DNA from: Botryosphaeria dothidea
Lineage: Eukaryota > Ascomycota > Dothideomycetes > Botryosphaeriales > Botryosphaeriaceae
Direction of reading: 5' to 3'
Assembly (NCBI GenBank): GCA_011503125.2
Contig: WWBZ02000033.1
Span: forward strand, 3,472,001-3,536,000
Length of the DNA: 64,000 nucleotides
Below the pieces are notes generated by a model that was not told the DNA's origin, made no database searches, and saw nothing but the letters and a program-made list of their open reading frames with translations. A program made the translations under genes and the position numbers. Below are positions 47,062 to 57,834 of the stretch, one piece after another. Numbering within the stretch: the stretch's first letter is position 1; each line of letters opens with the position of its first letter.

Positions 47062-47925
47062 TCACACCCACCCATTCTCACGCTGGATCGTCCTCAGAAT
47101 TCGGATCCACAGTCTCCAATACATGCCCGTGCCCCTCCCAAGACACTCATCGTACGTACACAACAAAGCGCTCCTAGTCGAATGCACCGTCCGTGGGTCC
47201 TTGCCGTGCTTCTTAATTAGACCCTTCCAGTACTGACTCGTCTTCCGCATACTGATCAGACTCTCGACGTCCAGATAGCCCGCGATCCGGAGCTGCACGT
47301 CGACGGGCAGGCGCACGGACAGCGTGTCCTTCTTGTACTGCGCAATCATGCTGCGCCAGTACTTGGAGACGTGGCGCATGGTGCGCGCGCTATCGGCGTC
47401 CAGGTGGCCGATGAGCTCGAGGTGCAGCTCCGCGGGGAGGCGCTCAAGGCGGTTGCCGGGCGACAGGACGGAGCTCATGCGCGAGAACTCGGAGCGCGGC
47501 GTGAAGACGCGGTAGGAGAAGATCGATGTCGGCGAGGCGATTTTGAACGGATCGTCGGCTGTGGCGCGGGAGGGGATGGAGATTTGGCTCAGGCCGGTCG
47601 ATCTACTGTCGCGCGCGCGGCGCCTGGGAGGAGGCGGATCCATCGTGGAAAATCTGAAGGAGAACTCGGATGTCGGCGACGAGATGCTGAAAGAGTCGCC
47701 GCGGGAGTGGTTGGACATGACGTCGATCCGGGTCAAAGCCGTTGGGGTCCTTTCGCCATCGCTGGCGGTCCGCTCGAGAATGGAGAAGCTGAAAGAAAAC
47801 TCGGACGTTGGTGAAGAGGCCCTGGTGTCTTGGCTGACTTCTTGTAATGACGTATCGATCTTGAGCATGTTGGGCTTAGGATCCGCCATGGTGGGCGTCG
47901 ATGGGGGTTCTTGATTGGGAGCCAT
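47062..47925 (-). CDS. Protein with two tandem F-box-like motifs and a repeated SPTSxFS motif
   Basis: A 287-residue single-exon protein from ATG 47925; the frame extends upstream to 48006 without ATG. Two F-box-like blocks lie in tandem: LERLPAELHLELIGHLDADS to YWRSMI (about 160-193) and VRLPVDVQLRIAGYLDVESL to YWKGLI (about 204-237). They share the spacing LP-V/A-x-L-x-L/I-x-G-x-LD and the ending YW+. The N-terminal half carries three copies of a short motif: SPTSEFSFSFS (38-48), SPTSEFSFRFS (83-93) and SPTSIFSYRVF (131-141), plus a partial fourth, PRSEFS. F-box proteins recruit targets to SCF ubiquitin ligases. No substrate-binding domain such as WD40 or LRR is seen. Function unknown. Confidence 0.7.
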   Translation of the reverse strand: MAPNQEPPSTPTMADPKPNMLKIDTSLQEVSQDTRASSPTSEFSFSFSILERTASDGERTPTALTRIDVMSNHSRGDSFSISSPTSEFSFRFSTMDPPPPRRRARDSRSTGLSQISIPSRATADDPFKIASPTSIFSYRVFTPRSEFSRMSSVLSPGNRLERLPAELHLELIGHLDADSARTMRHVSKYWRSMIAQYKKDTLSVRLPVDVQLRIAGYLDVESLISMRKTSQYWKGLIKKHGKDPRTVHSTRSALLCTYDECLGRGTGMYWRLWIRILRTIQRENGWV

Positions 47926-48496
47926 AGCAACTTTGTGACACGGGTAGTAGTGTCCAGAATATGAGCATCGTAGGGCAGCAGCAGATAAGACCACCCGTAT
48001 CAGCACGCTGGGTGTTGGAGAAGTTCAGAGGACCAAAGCGCTGCGGAGTGTATATGGAGCAGCGTTCAGGACAGGAAAAGGAGTAAACAATCTCGAACGG
48101 GCCACCGAGAGGTCCTGCATGCAGCGCAATCGTAATACTGAAACTTAAATAACGGTTGCGAATTCAGGTCCCACCACCGCAAGGTGCGCTAGGCGGGTCG
48201 TCCCGCTGATCGTTCTGTGGTATTTCGCATGATAGCACTGCCTGCCGATAAATCAAGATTGCGAAATGATCTGTTTCGCACGTCAGCGGCAAGACAGTCT
48301 TACGTCCGGCACTAATTTTAGGTCAATACGGAACACATATGCATCGGTACGAAGCCAATTGTGCGAGGGTAGACTACACCCACATGGGTGTTGCTTTACT
48401 ATATATCCTCAGTCTGGGTATGTAGTGGATCTGTCATTAGATAATCATTATGCAACCTGCCTAGCAAACCTGCTCCCGATAACACCGAAAAAGAGA
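47926..48496. other. Intergenic, no gene seen
   Basis: About 570 bases between the F-box-like gene start and the YKT6 stop. Nothing supported. Confidence 0.5.
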
Positions 48497-49318
48497 TTAC
48501 ATGACAATGCAGCAGGAGTTTTGCTTCTTCGCCTATCGCGGTAGATCATGTCAGTCGCGCACCAACAACGAAAGATAAGACACAATGCACGTACCTGTGT
48601 GTAGAACATCTTGCTCTGAGCGCTCAAACCGTCGCTCTTGGCCACCAAGCTGTCGAGCTTCTCTCCTCTCTCCAAAACACTCTCGATGGTCTTGTGTAGC
48701 ACGATCTTGGTCTCGTCCAGCTCCTTCTGGATCTTCATAATGCTGTCGGCCTGCTGAGGATCTTGGTACTTGACAATGTACTCCTTAAGCTCGGGGAACG
48801 GGCAGGCAGCATCGGAAGCGGTGAAGACATTGCGGGGGTATTTGTTCAAGAACTCGTCGACGACCTTGGAGAGAAGCTGGTGGGCGACCAGGGCGGGGTA
48901 TTCGTGGTCGGTGATAATAATGCCGGCGATGCCCTCAGTGCGGCCGTAAGCATGGAAGGTATAGGCTGGAAGCGCGGTCAGCGAAGATGCAGCAATCAGG
49001 GAGTACACGTAGCCTACACTGCTCCTCGACGTCCTGGCGCTGTCCGGGCTGTGTCCTCTCGGCGACAGTCTTGCTGAATAGAGTCATGAACTCGCCGACA
49101 CTGGACAGGGGATCAGTATGGAAGGCGGCAACGGGGGCTCGGCAGGATGGTGGCGGCGCACCTTGCGCGGGTGAAGCGAGAATAGGTGCTGAGCTCGCGC
49201 TCGGCGCAGAGCTCGACAGCAGGCTTCTGCTCATTCTTGAGGATCTGGACATGCGACGTCAGCGGAATAGCGTGGCGGGACAAAGCGGGGGCCATACACC
49301 GATATAGAGGATCTTCAT
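48497..49318 (-). CDS. YKT6: Synaptobrevin-like R-SNARE Ykt6
   Basis: Five exons on the minus strand (49318-49298, 49244-49162, 49100-49018, 48965-48595, 48532-48497) encode 197 residues, the standard size. The longin domain reads [60 protein letters not shown] and [13 protein letters not shown]. The SNARE motif reads [20 protein letters not shown] with the zero-layer Arg in LERGEKLD. The last 12-codon exon supplies the lipidation tail [11 protein letters not shown], where one Cys is palmitoylated and the other farnesylated in the family. Ykt6 acts in ER-Golgi, intra-Golgi, vacuole and autophagosome fusion. It is divergent from SLH1 with a 400-base shared upstream region. Model well supported at every junction. 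Confidence 0.95.
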
Positions 49319-49718
49319 GGTGGCGGGTGGAGGGTAGACGCGGGATAGGACAGCGGGAGAGAGTCTGCAGTCGGACGGGCAGGAAGGGCGAGACAGTAGT
49401 GTAGGGAGAATGTCCGGTCTGAAACGCAGATGTACGGGCGGGATACTTGGCGGCCTGGGAGTCGGGAGCCGGGAGCCATGGATCCAGACAGCCCGAAGCG
49501 CAAGGCGGTGAGCCGATAAGGATAAGTCAGCGCCCCTCGCGCCCCTCGCCAAGCCACGCGGGGGATTTGCACCGTTTGCGACGCCGTCATCACTGCCAAA
49601 AAGCGGTTGCCTGGCCACACTGCTGTCACCTGCGAGCCACATTTGACCCTTCTGGGCCTCTCTTCCACCTCTTCGTCCCCTCACCACCCCTGCAAACCCG
49701 CACCCTCCCAGAACCACC
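49319..49718. other. Shared upstream region of YKT6 and SLH1
   Basis: 400 bases between two divergent start codons, with no gene. It must contain both promoters; CT-rich leader sequence precedes the SLH1 start. Confidence 0.55.
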
Positions 49719-52700
49719 ATGTCGCCTGCCTTGGACGTCGCCGAATCGCAATGGCTGGTCCAGCTGGCCGAGATGCGCGCCGCCATCGCCGAGCTGAAGC
49801 TGCCTCAGAAAAACGGTGATGCTCCGGCTTACGGTCATGACATCGATGTCGATGTCGATGACTTTTCGGGAACCGCCAGCGGCGACGACATCTGGGACAT
49901 CATCAGTAACGAGGAAAGCGCTGATTACAGCAGCGACCAGCTTGATGTCGCCGATGCCGTCCCTGCCAAAGCTGGACCTGCCGGTCCGCTTTACAGTCAG
50001 AGCTGGCTTGCCGAGCAATGCGAACAGGCTGCCCAAAGAGGCTCGGGTCTCGACGCTCAAGCTTTGCAGGGCCAAATCATGGCTGTCTTGAGTTCTGATA
50101 GCAACAATGATGAACTTCAAATGATGCTCGCTGATGTCGTTGGCTACGGAGAGCTTGATCTTGTAGCTGATCTCATAAGTCACCGCAAGCAGATCACAAA
50201 GTCTGCCCAGGCCGAATCTCAGCAACGTGGCCTTCCTGGTCGTCTTCAAACTAAGCAGGAGAGGGAAGAAGCCCTCAGAAGGCAAGATTACGAACACAAG
50301 TCTGCTACCATTGCACCAAGTGTCGACCGAGGAGGCGAGCAATACCCCCATGTGTACAAATCTCACGATACCGGCAATACACTCTCTGCGTTTGGAAAGA
50401 AATATGCTCTTCCCATCGGCTCAACGAGACAAGATAACGACAAATTCGAGGAGTACTCTATCCCAGCCGCCCGCGTTGGTACGCTTGGGAAGAATCAGAA
50501 ACTGGTCAAGATCAGCGAGCTGGATGGGATGTGCAAGAGAACCTTCAAGGGCTATCAGACCCTCAATCGCATGCAAAGTTTGGTTTATCCTGTCGCCTAC
50601 AAGACTAGCGAGAACATGCTTATTTGCGCTCCTACTGGTGCCGGTAAAACGGATGCTGCCATGCTTACCATCTTGAATACCGTAGCCAAGAACATCATCC
50701 CAAGTCCGTGGGAGGAGCCTGATGCCACCGACTTCGTTGTCCAGACTGATGAGTTCAAGATTGTCTACGTCGCTCCGATGAAGGCTCTTGCTGCTGAAAT
50801 TGTCGAGAAGCTAGGCAAGCGGCTTGCCTGGCTCGGTATCCAGGTTCGCGAGTTGACCGGAGACATGCACCTTACCAAGGCAGAGATCGTGGCCACTCAG
50901 ATCATCGTTACCACCCCTGAGAAGTGGGATGTCGTCACCCGCAAGAGCACTGGCGATACGGAATTGGTTCAGAAGGTCCGCTTGCTCATTATCGATGAAG
51001 TTCACATGCTTCATGATGAGCGTGGTGCTGTTCTGGAATCTCTTGTCGCTCGTACACAGCGCCAGGTAGAGAGTACACAGTCCCTTATCCGAATCGTTGG
51101 GTTGTCCGCCACACTCCCGAACTACATCGATGTCGCAGACTTCCTCAGAGTCAACCGCATGGCTGGGTTGTTCTACTTCGACTCTTCTTTCAGGCCTGTT
51201 CCGCTTGAGCAGCACTTCGTCGGCGTGAAAGGAAGGCCAGGTACCGCAAAATCTCGAGAGAACCTTGACCATGTTGCCTTTGAGAAGGTCAAGGAGATGC
51301 TCCAGATGGGACATCAGATCATGGTTTTTGTGCACTCCCGCAAAGATACATACAAGTCTGCCAAGGCACTCTTCGAGAAAGCTATGGAAGACGCTTGTAC
51401 CGACCTCTTTGACCCATCTGGCCATCCAAACTACGATATGGCTGTACGAGACATGAAGTCATCCAAGGGCCGGGAATTACGTGAGCTACTCCCTAAGGGT
51501 ATGGGAACACACCACGCTGGAATGCCGAGGTCTGATCGTAATCTCATTGAGCGACTTTTCTCGGAGGGTGTTATCAAAGTTCTGTGCTGTACTGCCACCC
51601 TTGCCTGGGGTGTGAACTTGCCTGCGGCCGCCGTCGTCATCAAAGGAACCCAGCTCTACAGTGCTCAGGAGGGTAAATTCGTCGATGTTGGTATTTTGGA
51701 CGTTCTGCAGATTTTTGGTCGTGCCGGTCGTCCGCAGTTCGAGGACACTGGTATTGGCTTCATTTGCACGACCCACGATAAGCTCCAACATTACTTGGCT
51801 GCAGTCACTCAGCAACAACCGATCGAATCCAATTTCTCAAAGAGGCTTGTTGACAACCTCAATGCTGAAATCTCCTTGGGTACCGTTACTTCTGTGAGCG
51901 AAGCAGTCACTTGGTTAGGTTACTCCTACCTCTTTGTCCGTATGCAACGGAACCCTCATGCCTACGGAATTGACTGGCTCGAGATCAGCAATGACCCGAA
52001 CTTGGTTGAGAGACGGACAAAGCTCATTAAAGACGCTGCGCGCGTTCTCCAGCAGAGTCAGATGATCATTTACAACGAAACCACCGGTGAGTTAAAGGCA
52101 AAGGATGTCGGCCGCATCGCCAGCCAGTACTATATCCTTCAGACCAGCGTTGAAATCTTCAACACCATGATGCGCCCACAAGCATCCGAGGCGGACGTGC
52201 TGAAGATGATTAGTATGAGCGGTGAATTCGACAACATCCAGTCCCGTGAATCCGAGGAGAAAGAGCTTTTGCGATTGAAGGAAGATGAGTTCATTACCCC
52301 TTGCGCTATAGAAGGTGGTATTGGCACGCCGCACTCGAAGACAAATGTTCTCCTTCAGGGCTATATATCCAAGGCACGCCTGGAGGATTACACCTTGCAG
52401 TCGGACACCAACTACGTTGCGCAGAATGCTACGCGAATCTGCCGAGCGCTTTTCATGATTGCCCTGAACAGGCGATGGGGCCACCAATGCTTGGTCTTAC
52501 TCTCTCTGTGCAAGTCAATCGAGAGGCAGGTTTGGCCGTTCGAACATCCGTTCCACCAGTTTGATCTCCCACGACCTGTCCTGAGGAACCTGGATGAAAA
52601 AGGTACTGTCGCCTCCATCGAATCTCTTAGAGACATGGAATCCGCTGAGATCGGGCAACTTGTGCATAACAATAAAATGGGAAACATCATCGGAAAGCTC

Positions 52701-55700
52701 CTCGACAACTTCCCTACCCTTAGCGTCGAGGCCGAAATCGCGCCTCTAAATCGCGATGTCCTGAGGATTCGTCTATACCTTACCCCGGAATTCCGGTGGA
52801 ATGATCGCCACCATGGCACATCGGAGTCGTACTGGATTTGGGTGGAAAACTCGGAGACTTCCGAGATCTATCATCATGAGTACTTTATTCTCTCCCGGAA
52901 GAAGCTCTATGACGATCATGAGCTCAATTTCACGATTCCTCTGTCCGATCCACTGCCGTCCCAGATCTACGTTCGCGCTGTATCAGATCGATGGCTCGGG
53001 GCGGAGACGGTGCAGCCAGTGTCCTTCCAACATCTCATCAGACCTGATACAGAGAGCGTGTATACCGATCTGCTTAACCTCCAGCCGCTTCCAATCTCTG
53101 CTCTGAAAAACCCTCTTCTGGAAGAGATCTATGGTCAGCGTTTCCAGTACTTCAACCCGATGCAGACTCAACTGTTCCATTGCCTCTACCACACATCCGA
53201 GAATGTTCTTCTTGGCTCACCTACCGGAAGTGGCAAGACAGTTGCCTGCGAGCTCGCCATGTGGTGGGCTTTCCGAGAGAATCCGGGGTCAAAGGTCGTT
53301 TATATCGCTCCCATGAAAGCACTGGTCCGTGAGCGAGTTCAAGACTGGGGTCGTCGTCTGACAGGTCCCATGGGCCTCAAACTGGTCGAATTGACTGGTG
53401 ACAACACACCGGATACACGCTCCATCAGAGACGCTGATATCATCATCACCACGCCCGAGAAGTGGGATGGTATCAGTCGTAGCTGGCAGACTCGTGATTA
53501 TGTCCGCAAGGTTAGCCTGGTCATTATCGACGAAATTCACCTCCTGGGTGGTGATCGTGGTCCCATTCTGGAAATCATCGTTTCTCGTATGAACTACATT
53601 GCCTCCCAGAAGAAGGGCTCTGTTCGTTTGATGGGCATGTCAACTGCCTGTGCCAATGCCACGGATCTGGGGAATTGGCTTGGTGTCAAGGCAGGACTGT
53701 TCAATTTCCGCCACTCTGTGCGTCCTGTCCCACTAGAGATTTATATCGATGGGTTCCCGGAACAGCGGGGATTTTGCCCGCTCATGCAGTCGATGAACCG
53801 TCCTACCTTCCTCGCCATCAAAACGCATTCTCCGGATAAGCCAGTCATCGTTTTCGTTGCCTCCCGTCGGCAGACTCGGTTGACAGCAAGAGATCTAATC
53901 AATTTCTGTGGCATGGAAGACAATCCCAGACGATTCGTGCGGATGTCTGAGGATGACTTGGCCCTAAACCTTGCCCGCGTTAAGGACGAGTCCTTGCGTG
54001 AGGCATTGAGCTTTGGCATCGGCCTTCACCACGCTGGTCTTGTCGAGTCCGACCGCCAACTTTCCGAAGAACTCTTCGCAAACAACAAGATCCAGATTCT
54101 GGTGGCTACTAGTACCCTTGCTTGGGGTGTCAATTTGCCTGCTCATTTGGTCGTCGTGAAGGGCACACAGTACTTCGACGCCAAGATCGAAGCATACAGG
54201 GACATGGATTTGACCGATGTGCTCCAGATGCTTGGCCGTGCTGGTCGACCGCAGTTCGATACCCAAGGAATTGCCCGGATCTTCACTCAGGATGCAAAGA
54301 AGGATTTCTACAAGCACTTCCTTCATACTGGATTCCCCGTTGAATCTACCCTGCACAAGGTCGTGGACAACCATTTGGGCGCCGAGATCTCAGCAGAAAC
54401 TGTTGCTACGAAGCAAGATGCGCTGGATTATCTGACCTGGACGTTCTTTTTCCGGCGTCTGCATAAGAACCCTTCCTACTACGGCCTCGAGATTTCTGCC
54501 GAGGAGCACAACACCACGGCGGCACAACAACTCGCCAATGACTACATGGTTGACCTGGTCACTAAGTCAGTCTCCGAGCTCGCTGAGTCTGGCTGCGCCG
54601 TCGTGCACAACAACGGCGACATTGACCCCACGCCTCTCGGCAAGATCATGTCATACTACTACCTCTCGCACAAGACGATCCGCCATCTTATGCAGCACGC
54701 CAAACCGAACGCCACCTTCGCCGACGTCCTCGCCTGGATGAGCAGTGCAACCGAGTACGACGAGCTGCCCGTCCGCCACAACGAAGAACTCATCAACGCC
54801 GAGCTCAACGCCGCCCTCCCGCTCAAGATCGACGCCGCCTTCGGCCACCTCCCGCTGTGGGACCCGCACACCAAGTCGTTCCTCCTCCTCCAGGCCCACT
54901 TCGCCCGCCTCGACCTCCCCATCTCCGACTACGTCGGCGACCAGACGTCCGTCCTCGACCAGGCCATCCGTATCATGCAGGCCTCCATCGACGTCCTCGC
55001 CGAGCTCGGCTACGCCAGCTCGACCCTCGCCATGATGACGCTCCTCCAGTGCGTCAAGAGCGCCCGCTGGCCCGACGACGGGCCCCTCGCCATCCTGCCC
55101 GGCGTCGACGTCACAGCCGAGCGCGCGCGCATGTCGCGCAAGAACGCCCGCCCGGCGGACCTCGTCGACGCCGTGTCGGCGCCTCGCCACGTCCTGGAGT
55201 CCGCGCTCAAGGAGGCGGGTGTCGCGCAGGGCGCGCTGCAGCGCGCGGCCAAGGCCCTCGCGGCTCTGCCGGACCTCGACGTCAAGGTGCCGGCCGTCAA
55301 CACGCTGGGCCTGACGGTGAGCATCGCCCGCAAGAACGCGCTGCCGAACAGGGAGGCGCGGATGTATGCGCCGCGGTTCCCGAAGCCGCAGACGGAAGGC
55401 TTCTTTGTGGTGGTGACGGAGAGGGGTCGGGATGAGGTCGTGGCGTTGAAGAGGGTGGGGTGGCCGTCGGTTGGTGGTGGTGGGGACCAGAAGGGGAAGG
55501 TGAGAGTAGGTGGGGGGAGCAGGCCGAGCACGAGGGTGAATGTGAAGCTGCCGCAGAGTACGGGCGAGAGGGTGTTGGATGTGCGGGTTGTGAGTGATGG
55601 GTATATTGGGATGGTGTGGAAGGTTGAAGGGGTGGAGGTTCCGGCGCCGCCGACGGTGGAGGGGGATGATGGGAAGAAGAAGAAGGGTGGTGATGAGGAG

Positions 55701-55709
55701 GCGTGGTGA
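49719..55709 (+). CDS. SLH1: Ski2-like tandem helicase Slh1/ASCC3 (ribosome quality-control trigger)
   Basis: An intronless frame of 1996 residues. Cassette 1: APTGAGKT (about 304-311), APMKALAAE, TTPEKWDV, DEVH (426-429), GLSATLPNY, THHAGMPRSDR and FGRAGRPQ. A Sec63 domain follows. Cassette 2: SPTGSGKT (about 1167-1174), APMKALVRE, DEIH (1271-1274), MGMSTACAN, LHHAGLVESDR and LGRAGRPQ, then a second Sec63 domain. The length and the N-terminal WLVQLAEMRAAIAEL fit Slh1/ASCC3 (yeast 1967) better than Brr2, which is longer with a different N-terminal region. Slh1 is the helicase of the RQT complex that splits stalled, collided ribosomes. The second Walker A motif is intact, although cassette 2 is often regulatory in this family. 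Brr2 is the main alternative, but I judge it unlikely. Confidence 0.9.
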   Translation: MSPALDVAESQWLVQLAEMRAAIAELKLPQKNGDAPAYGHDIDVDVDDFSGTASGDDIWDIISNEESADYSSDQLDVADAVPAKAGPAGPLYSQSWLAEQCEQAAQRGSGLDAQALQGQIMAVLSSDSNNDELQMMLADVVGYGELDLVADLISHRKQITKSAQAESQQRGLPGRLQTKQEREEALRRQDYEHKSATIAPSVDRGGEQYPHVYKSHDTGNTLSAFGKKYALPIGSTRQDNDKFEEYSIPAARVGTLGKNQKLVKISELDGMCKRTFKGYQTLNRMQSLVYPVAYKTSENMLICAPTGAGKTDAAMLTILNTVAKNIIPSPWEEPDATDFVVQTDEFKIVYVAPMKALAAEIVEKLGKRLAWLGIQVRELTGDMHLTKAEIVATQIIVTTPEKWDVVTRKSTGDTELVQKVRLLIIDEVHMLHDERGAVLESLVARTQRQVESTQSLIRIVGLSATLPNYIDVADFLRVNRMAGLFYFDSSFRPVPLEQHFVGVKGRPGTAKSRENLDHVAFEKVKEMLQMGHQIMVFVHSRKDTYKSAKALFEKAMEDACTDLFDPSGHPNYDMAVRDMKSSKGRELRELLPKGMGTHHAGMPRSDRNLIERLFSEGVIKVLCCTATLAWGVNLPAAAVVIKGTQLYSAQEGKFVDVGILDVLQIFGRAGRPQFEDTGIGFICTTHDKLQHYLAAVTQQQPIESNFSKRLVDNLNAEISLGTVTSVSEAVTWLGYSYLFVRMQRNPHAYGIDWLEISNDPNLVERRTKLIKDAARVLQQSQMIIYNETTGELKAKDVGRIASQYYILQTSVEIFNTMMRPQASEADVLKMISMSGEFDNIQSRESEEKELLRLKEDEFITPCAIEGGIGTPHSKTNVLLQGYISKARLEDYTLQSDTNYVAQNATRICRALFMIALNRRWGHQCLVLLSLCKSIERQVWPFEHPFHQFDLPRPVLRNLDEKGTVASIESLRDMESAEIGQLVHNNKMGNIIGKLLDNFPTLSVEAEIAPLNRDVLRIRLYLTPEFRWNDRHHGTSESYWIWVENSETSEIYHHEYFILSRKKLYDDHELNFTIPLSDPLPSQIYVRAVSDRWLGAETVQPVSFQHLIRPDTESVYTDLLNLQPLPISALKNPLLEEIYGQRFQYFNPMQTQLFHCLYHTSENVLLGSPTGSGKTVACELAMWWAFRENPGSKVVYIAPMKALVRERVQDWGRRLTGPMGLKLVELTGDNTPDTRSIRDADIIITTPEKWDGISRSWQTRDYVRKVSLVIIDEIHLLGGDRGPILEIIVSRMNYIASQKKGSVRLMGMSTACANATDLGNWLGVKAGLFNFRHSVRPVPLEIYIDGFPEQRGFCPLMQSMNRPTFLAIKTHSPDKPVIVFVASRRQTRLTARDLINFCGMEDNPRRFVRMSEDDLALNLARVKDESLREALSFGIGLHHAGLVESDRQLSEELFANNKIQILVATSTLAWGVNLPAHLVVVKGTQYFDAKIEAYRDMDLTDVLQMLGRAGRPQFDTQGIARIFTQDAKKDFYKHFLHTGFPVESTLHKVVDNHLGAEISAETVATKQDALDYLTWTFFFRRLHKNPSYYGLEISAEEHNTTAAQQLANDYMVDLVTKSVSELAESGCAVVHNNGDIDPTPLGKIMSYYYLSHKTIRHLMQHAKPNATFADVLAWMSSATEYDELPVRHNEELINAELNAALPLKIDAAFGHLPLWDPHTKSFLLLQAHFARLDLPISDYVGDQTSVLDQAIRIMQASIDVLAELGYASSTLAMMTLLQCVKSARWPDDGPLAILPGVDVTAERARMSRKNARPADLVDAVSAPRHVLESALKEAGVAQGALQRAAKALAALPDLDVKVPAVNTLGLTVSIARKNALPNREARMYAPRFPKPQTEGFFVVVTERGRDEVVALKRVGWPSVGGGGDQKGKVRVGGGSRPSTRVNVKLPQSTGERVLDVRVVSDGYIGMVWKVEGVEVPAPPTVEGDDGKKKKGGDEEAW

Positions 55710-55897
55710 TCGGGAGGGATAGAAGAGAGTAGTTAGACGTGGTTTCACGAACGTGCACGTTTGTAGACAAGAAGATCAACGAAGAAAAGAATTGTTTGAT
55801 TCATTCGGGCACTCTGCTGTCGAAGAGGCCTCTTCATTATCAGAAAACATCTCTCTCCACCTCTCTCCCAACGCCAATCCGATAGGGATCCACGCCT

Positions 55898-57834
55898 TTA
55901 GTAGATGTACCGGAAGTTGAGGTTCTGTCACATGATATGTTAGCACGACATTTCCAACAGACGCGAATTAGGGAAAGAACTCACCTCCTTATCCGTCAAG
56001 TCCTCAAAGGCATGCACCAAGTGGTCATCCTTGGCCTGCACGCCCTGCGCCTCCTGCAGGCGATCCTTCCTCTTATTCTCCCTCACCAGCCACCACCGCA
56101 AGAAGATGATGACGATGACCAGCAGCACGTAGCAGCCCATGTGCGTGGCGAAGGCGATGAAGTAGCGGGGGCCGTCCCACTTGAGGAAGACCTGCGGGCC
56201 GATGGCGTTGCCGGTGGCCCAGGCGACGAAGTTGGCGGCCACGATGACGGTCTTCTTGGTCTGCCCGGCCACGTTGCGGGAAATCATGGACATGGCGAGG
56301 GTCTGCGCGGCCCAGAAGGAGAGCACGATGTAGTAGGAGATGAGCAGGCCGGCTTGGGTGGCTTTGCCCTCGTTCTTGACGGTCAGGAGGACGATGGTGC
56401 CGACGTAGGAGCTGTTTGGGGGAGAGGCATGTTAGTGGGGGAATTTGAGGGGAGCGGGAGAGGGAGGGAACGTACGGGACGACGAAGACGCCCATGATGA
56501 TGAGGTTCTGGCCCGTCTTCTTGACCAGCCAGCTGGAGCTGAGCAGGATGACGATGATGAAGGCGCCGAGCACCATCGACAGCAGCTGCGTCTCAAGCAC
56601 GGAGAACTTGAAGCCGGTGATGATGATGTTGGCGAAGGCGCCCAGGCCGGACGTCGGTAGCGTCGTGCAGATGGCGATCAGGCAGTAGCAGTACAGCTGC
56701 GGGTCGGTGAAGGCCTCGCGCACGTGGTCCCAGCGGAACGTCTTGTTCTGCAGGCCGGTCTGGTTGGAGCGCACGCGCTCGACCATCAGGCGCTTGTCTT
56801 CCTCGGAGAAGCACTTGGCGCGCATCGGGCTGTCGGGCAGCCAGTACAGCACGAAGAAGCCCCAGATGACCGAGAAGCAGCCGTAGCAGATGAAGATGGC
56901 TTGCCAGGAGTGGATAGGGGCAGAATCCGGGATGAGGGTGAAGCAGTAGGCGAGGAGGCCGCCAACGATCTGCTGACCACCGTTCATCTGGATGATGGGA
57001 GTTAGCATCGATGGATGGTGGGATGAGTGAAGGGGGGGAAACTTACCATGTACCAGTAAGTGACGATTGAGGCTTGCTCCTCACGCTTATACCACATGGA
57101 ACTCATGACCAGGAACGAGGGCTGGCACACGGCCTCGAAGATACCGAGCAGTGTGCGGACGGCGAGGATGGAGGCGAAGTTCTTGCAAGCGGCATGCAGG
57201 GCCAGCACGGCGGACCAGAGGATGATGTTGGCGCTGAGATACTTGGCAATCGGAACACGTTGAATCATCCAGTTGGTGGGGTATTCGACGATCAAGACGG
57301 CAATGTAAATACAGGTCGTGAGCCAGGAGTACTAGCGAAGCATGAACGTTAGTGAGCGCTTCTCAACTGATGGCTATGGTGTTGTGGCGCATCCTCAACA
57401 AGGATCACCTGATATCGCACAACAGGCATTGACCCGGCCGAACCGGAAATGAAAACGAAGAGAAATTGCAGTCGTACCTGTTGGCCGTGCAGTCCCAGAT
57501 CATCCTGAATACCCATGATACTGGCGAAGCTCATGGTGCCCTTATCCAGTGCCTGCAGGAAGTAGGTGAAGATCATGATGGGCAGCACGCGCTTGTCGAT
57601 CATCCTCTTCAGCCTCTTGTTCTCCTCGGGCGTGATCTCGATGGCGACGGTGTTGGCATATTTGGCGACCTCCTGGTCGAGACGACCGAAGTCCGGGTGG
57701 TCTTTGTTGAGCTCGGAAAAGTCGGTGGACACGACCTTCTCGATCTCGGCGACATCGGAGCTGTGCTTCTTGTTGTCGCGGTTGTCGGCAGAGAGGCGCT
57801 CGACGTGGGCCACGTTGTCGGTAGAGCCGGCCAT
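55898..57834 (-). CDS. MFS transporter, Dal5-like anion:cation symporter family
   Basis: Five exons on the minus strand (57834-57478, 57331-57047, 56987-56476, 56411-55985, 55924-55898) encode 535 residues. TM1 contains LPIMIFTYFLQALDKGTMSF. The first splice gives GLHGQQYSWLTTCIYIAVLI, the family's TM2 signature. SILAVRTLLGIFEAVCQPSF follows, and the last exon adds NLNFRYIY. About twelve hydrophobic segments are present with a large central loop containing LPDSPMRAKCFSEEDKRLMV. The N-terminal 85 residues are cytosolic and acidic. Dal5-family members import allantoate, nicotinate, tartrate and other organic anions; substrate here is unknown. The gene is divergent from a GH105 gene, suggesting import of an acidic sugar or similar pectin product (inference). 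Confidence 0.9.

Noticed and set aside
49719..55709. Brr2 spliceosomal helicase
   Set aside because: Length and N-terminal sequence fit Slh1/ASCC3 better than Brr2, though both share the tandem helicase layout.
57295..57331. Apparent frameshift in the second exon of the MFS gene
   Set aside because: It came from a misread base count; the frame is intact once the line is read correctly.
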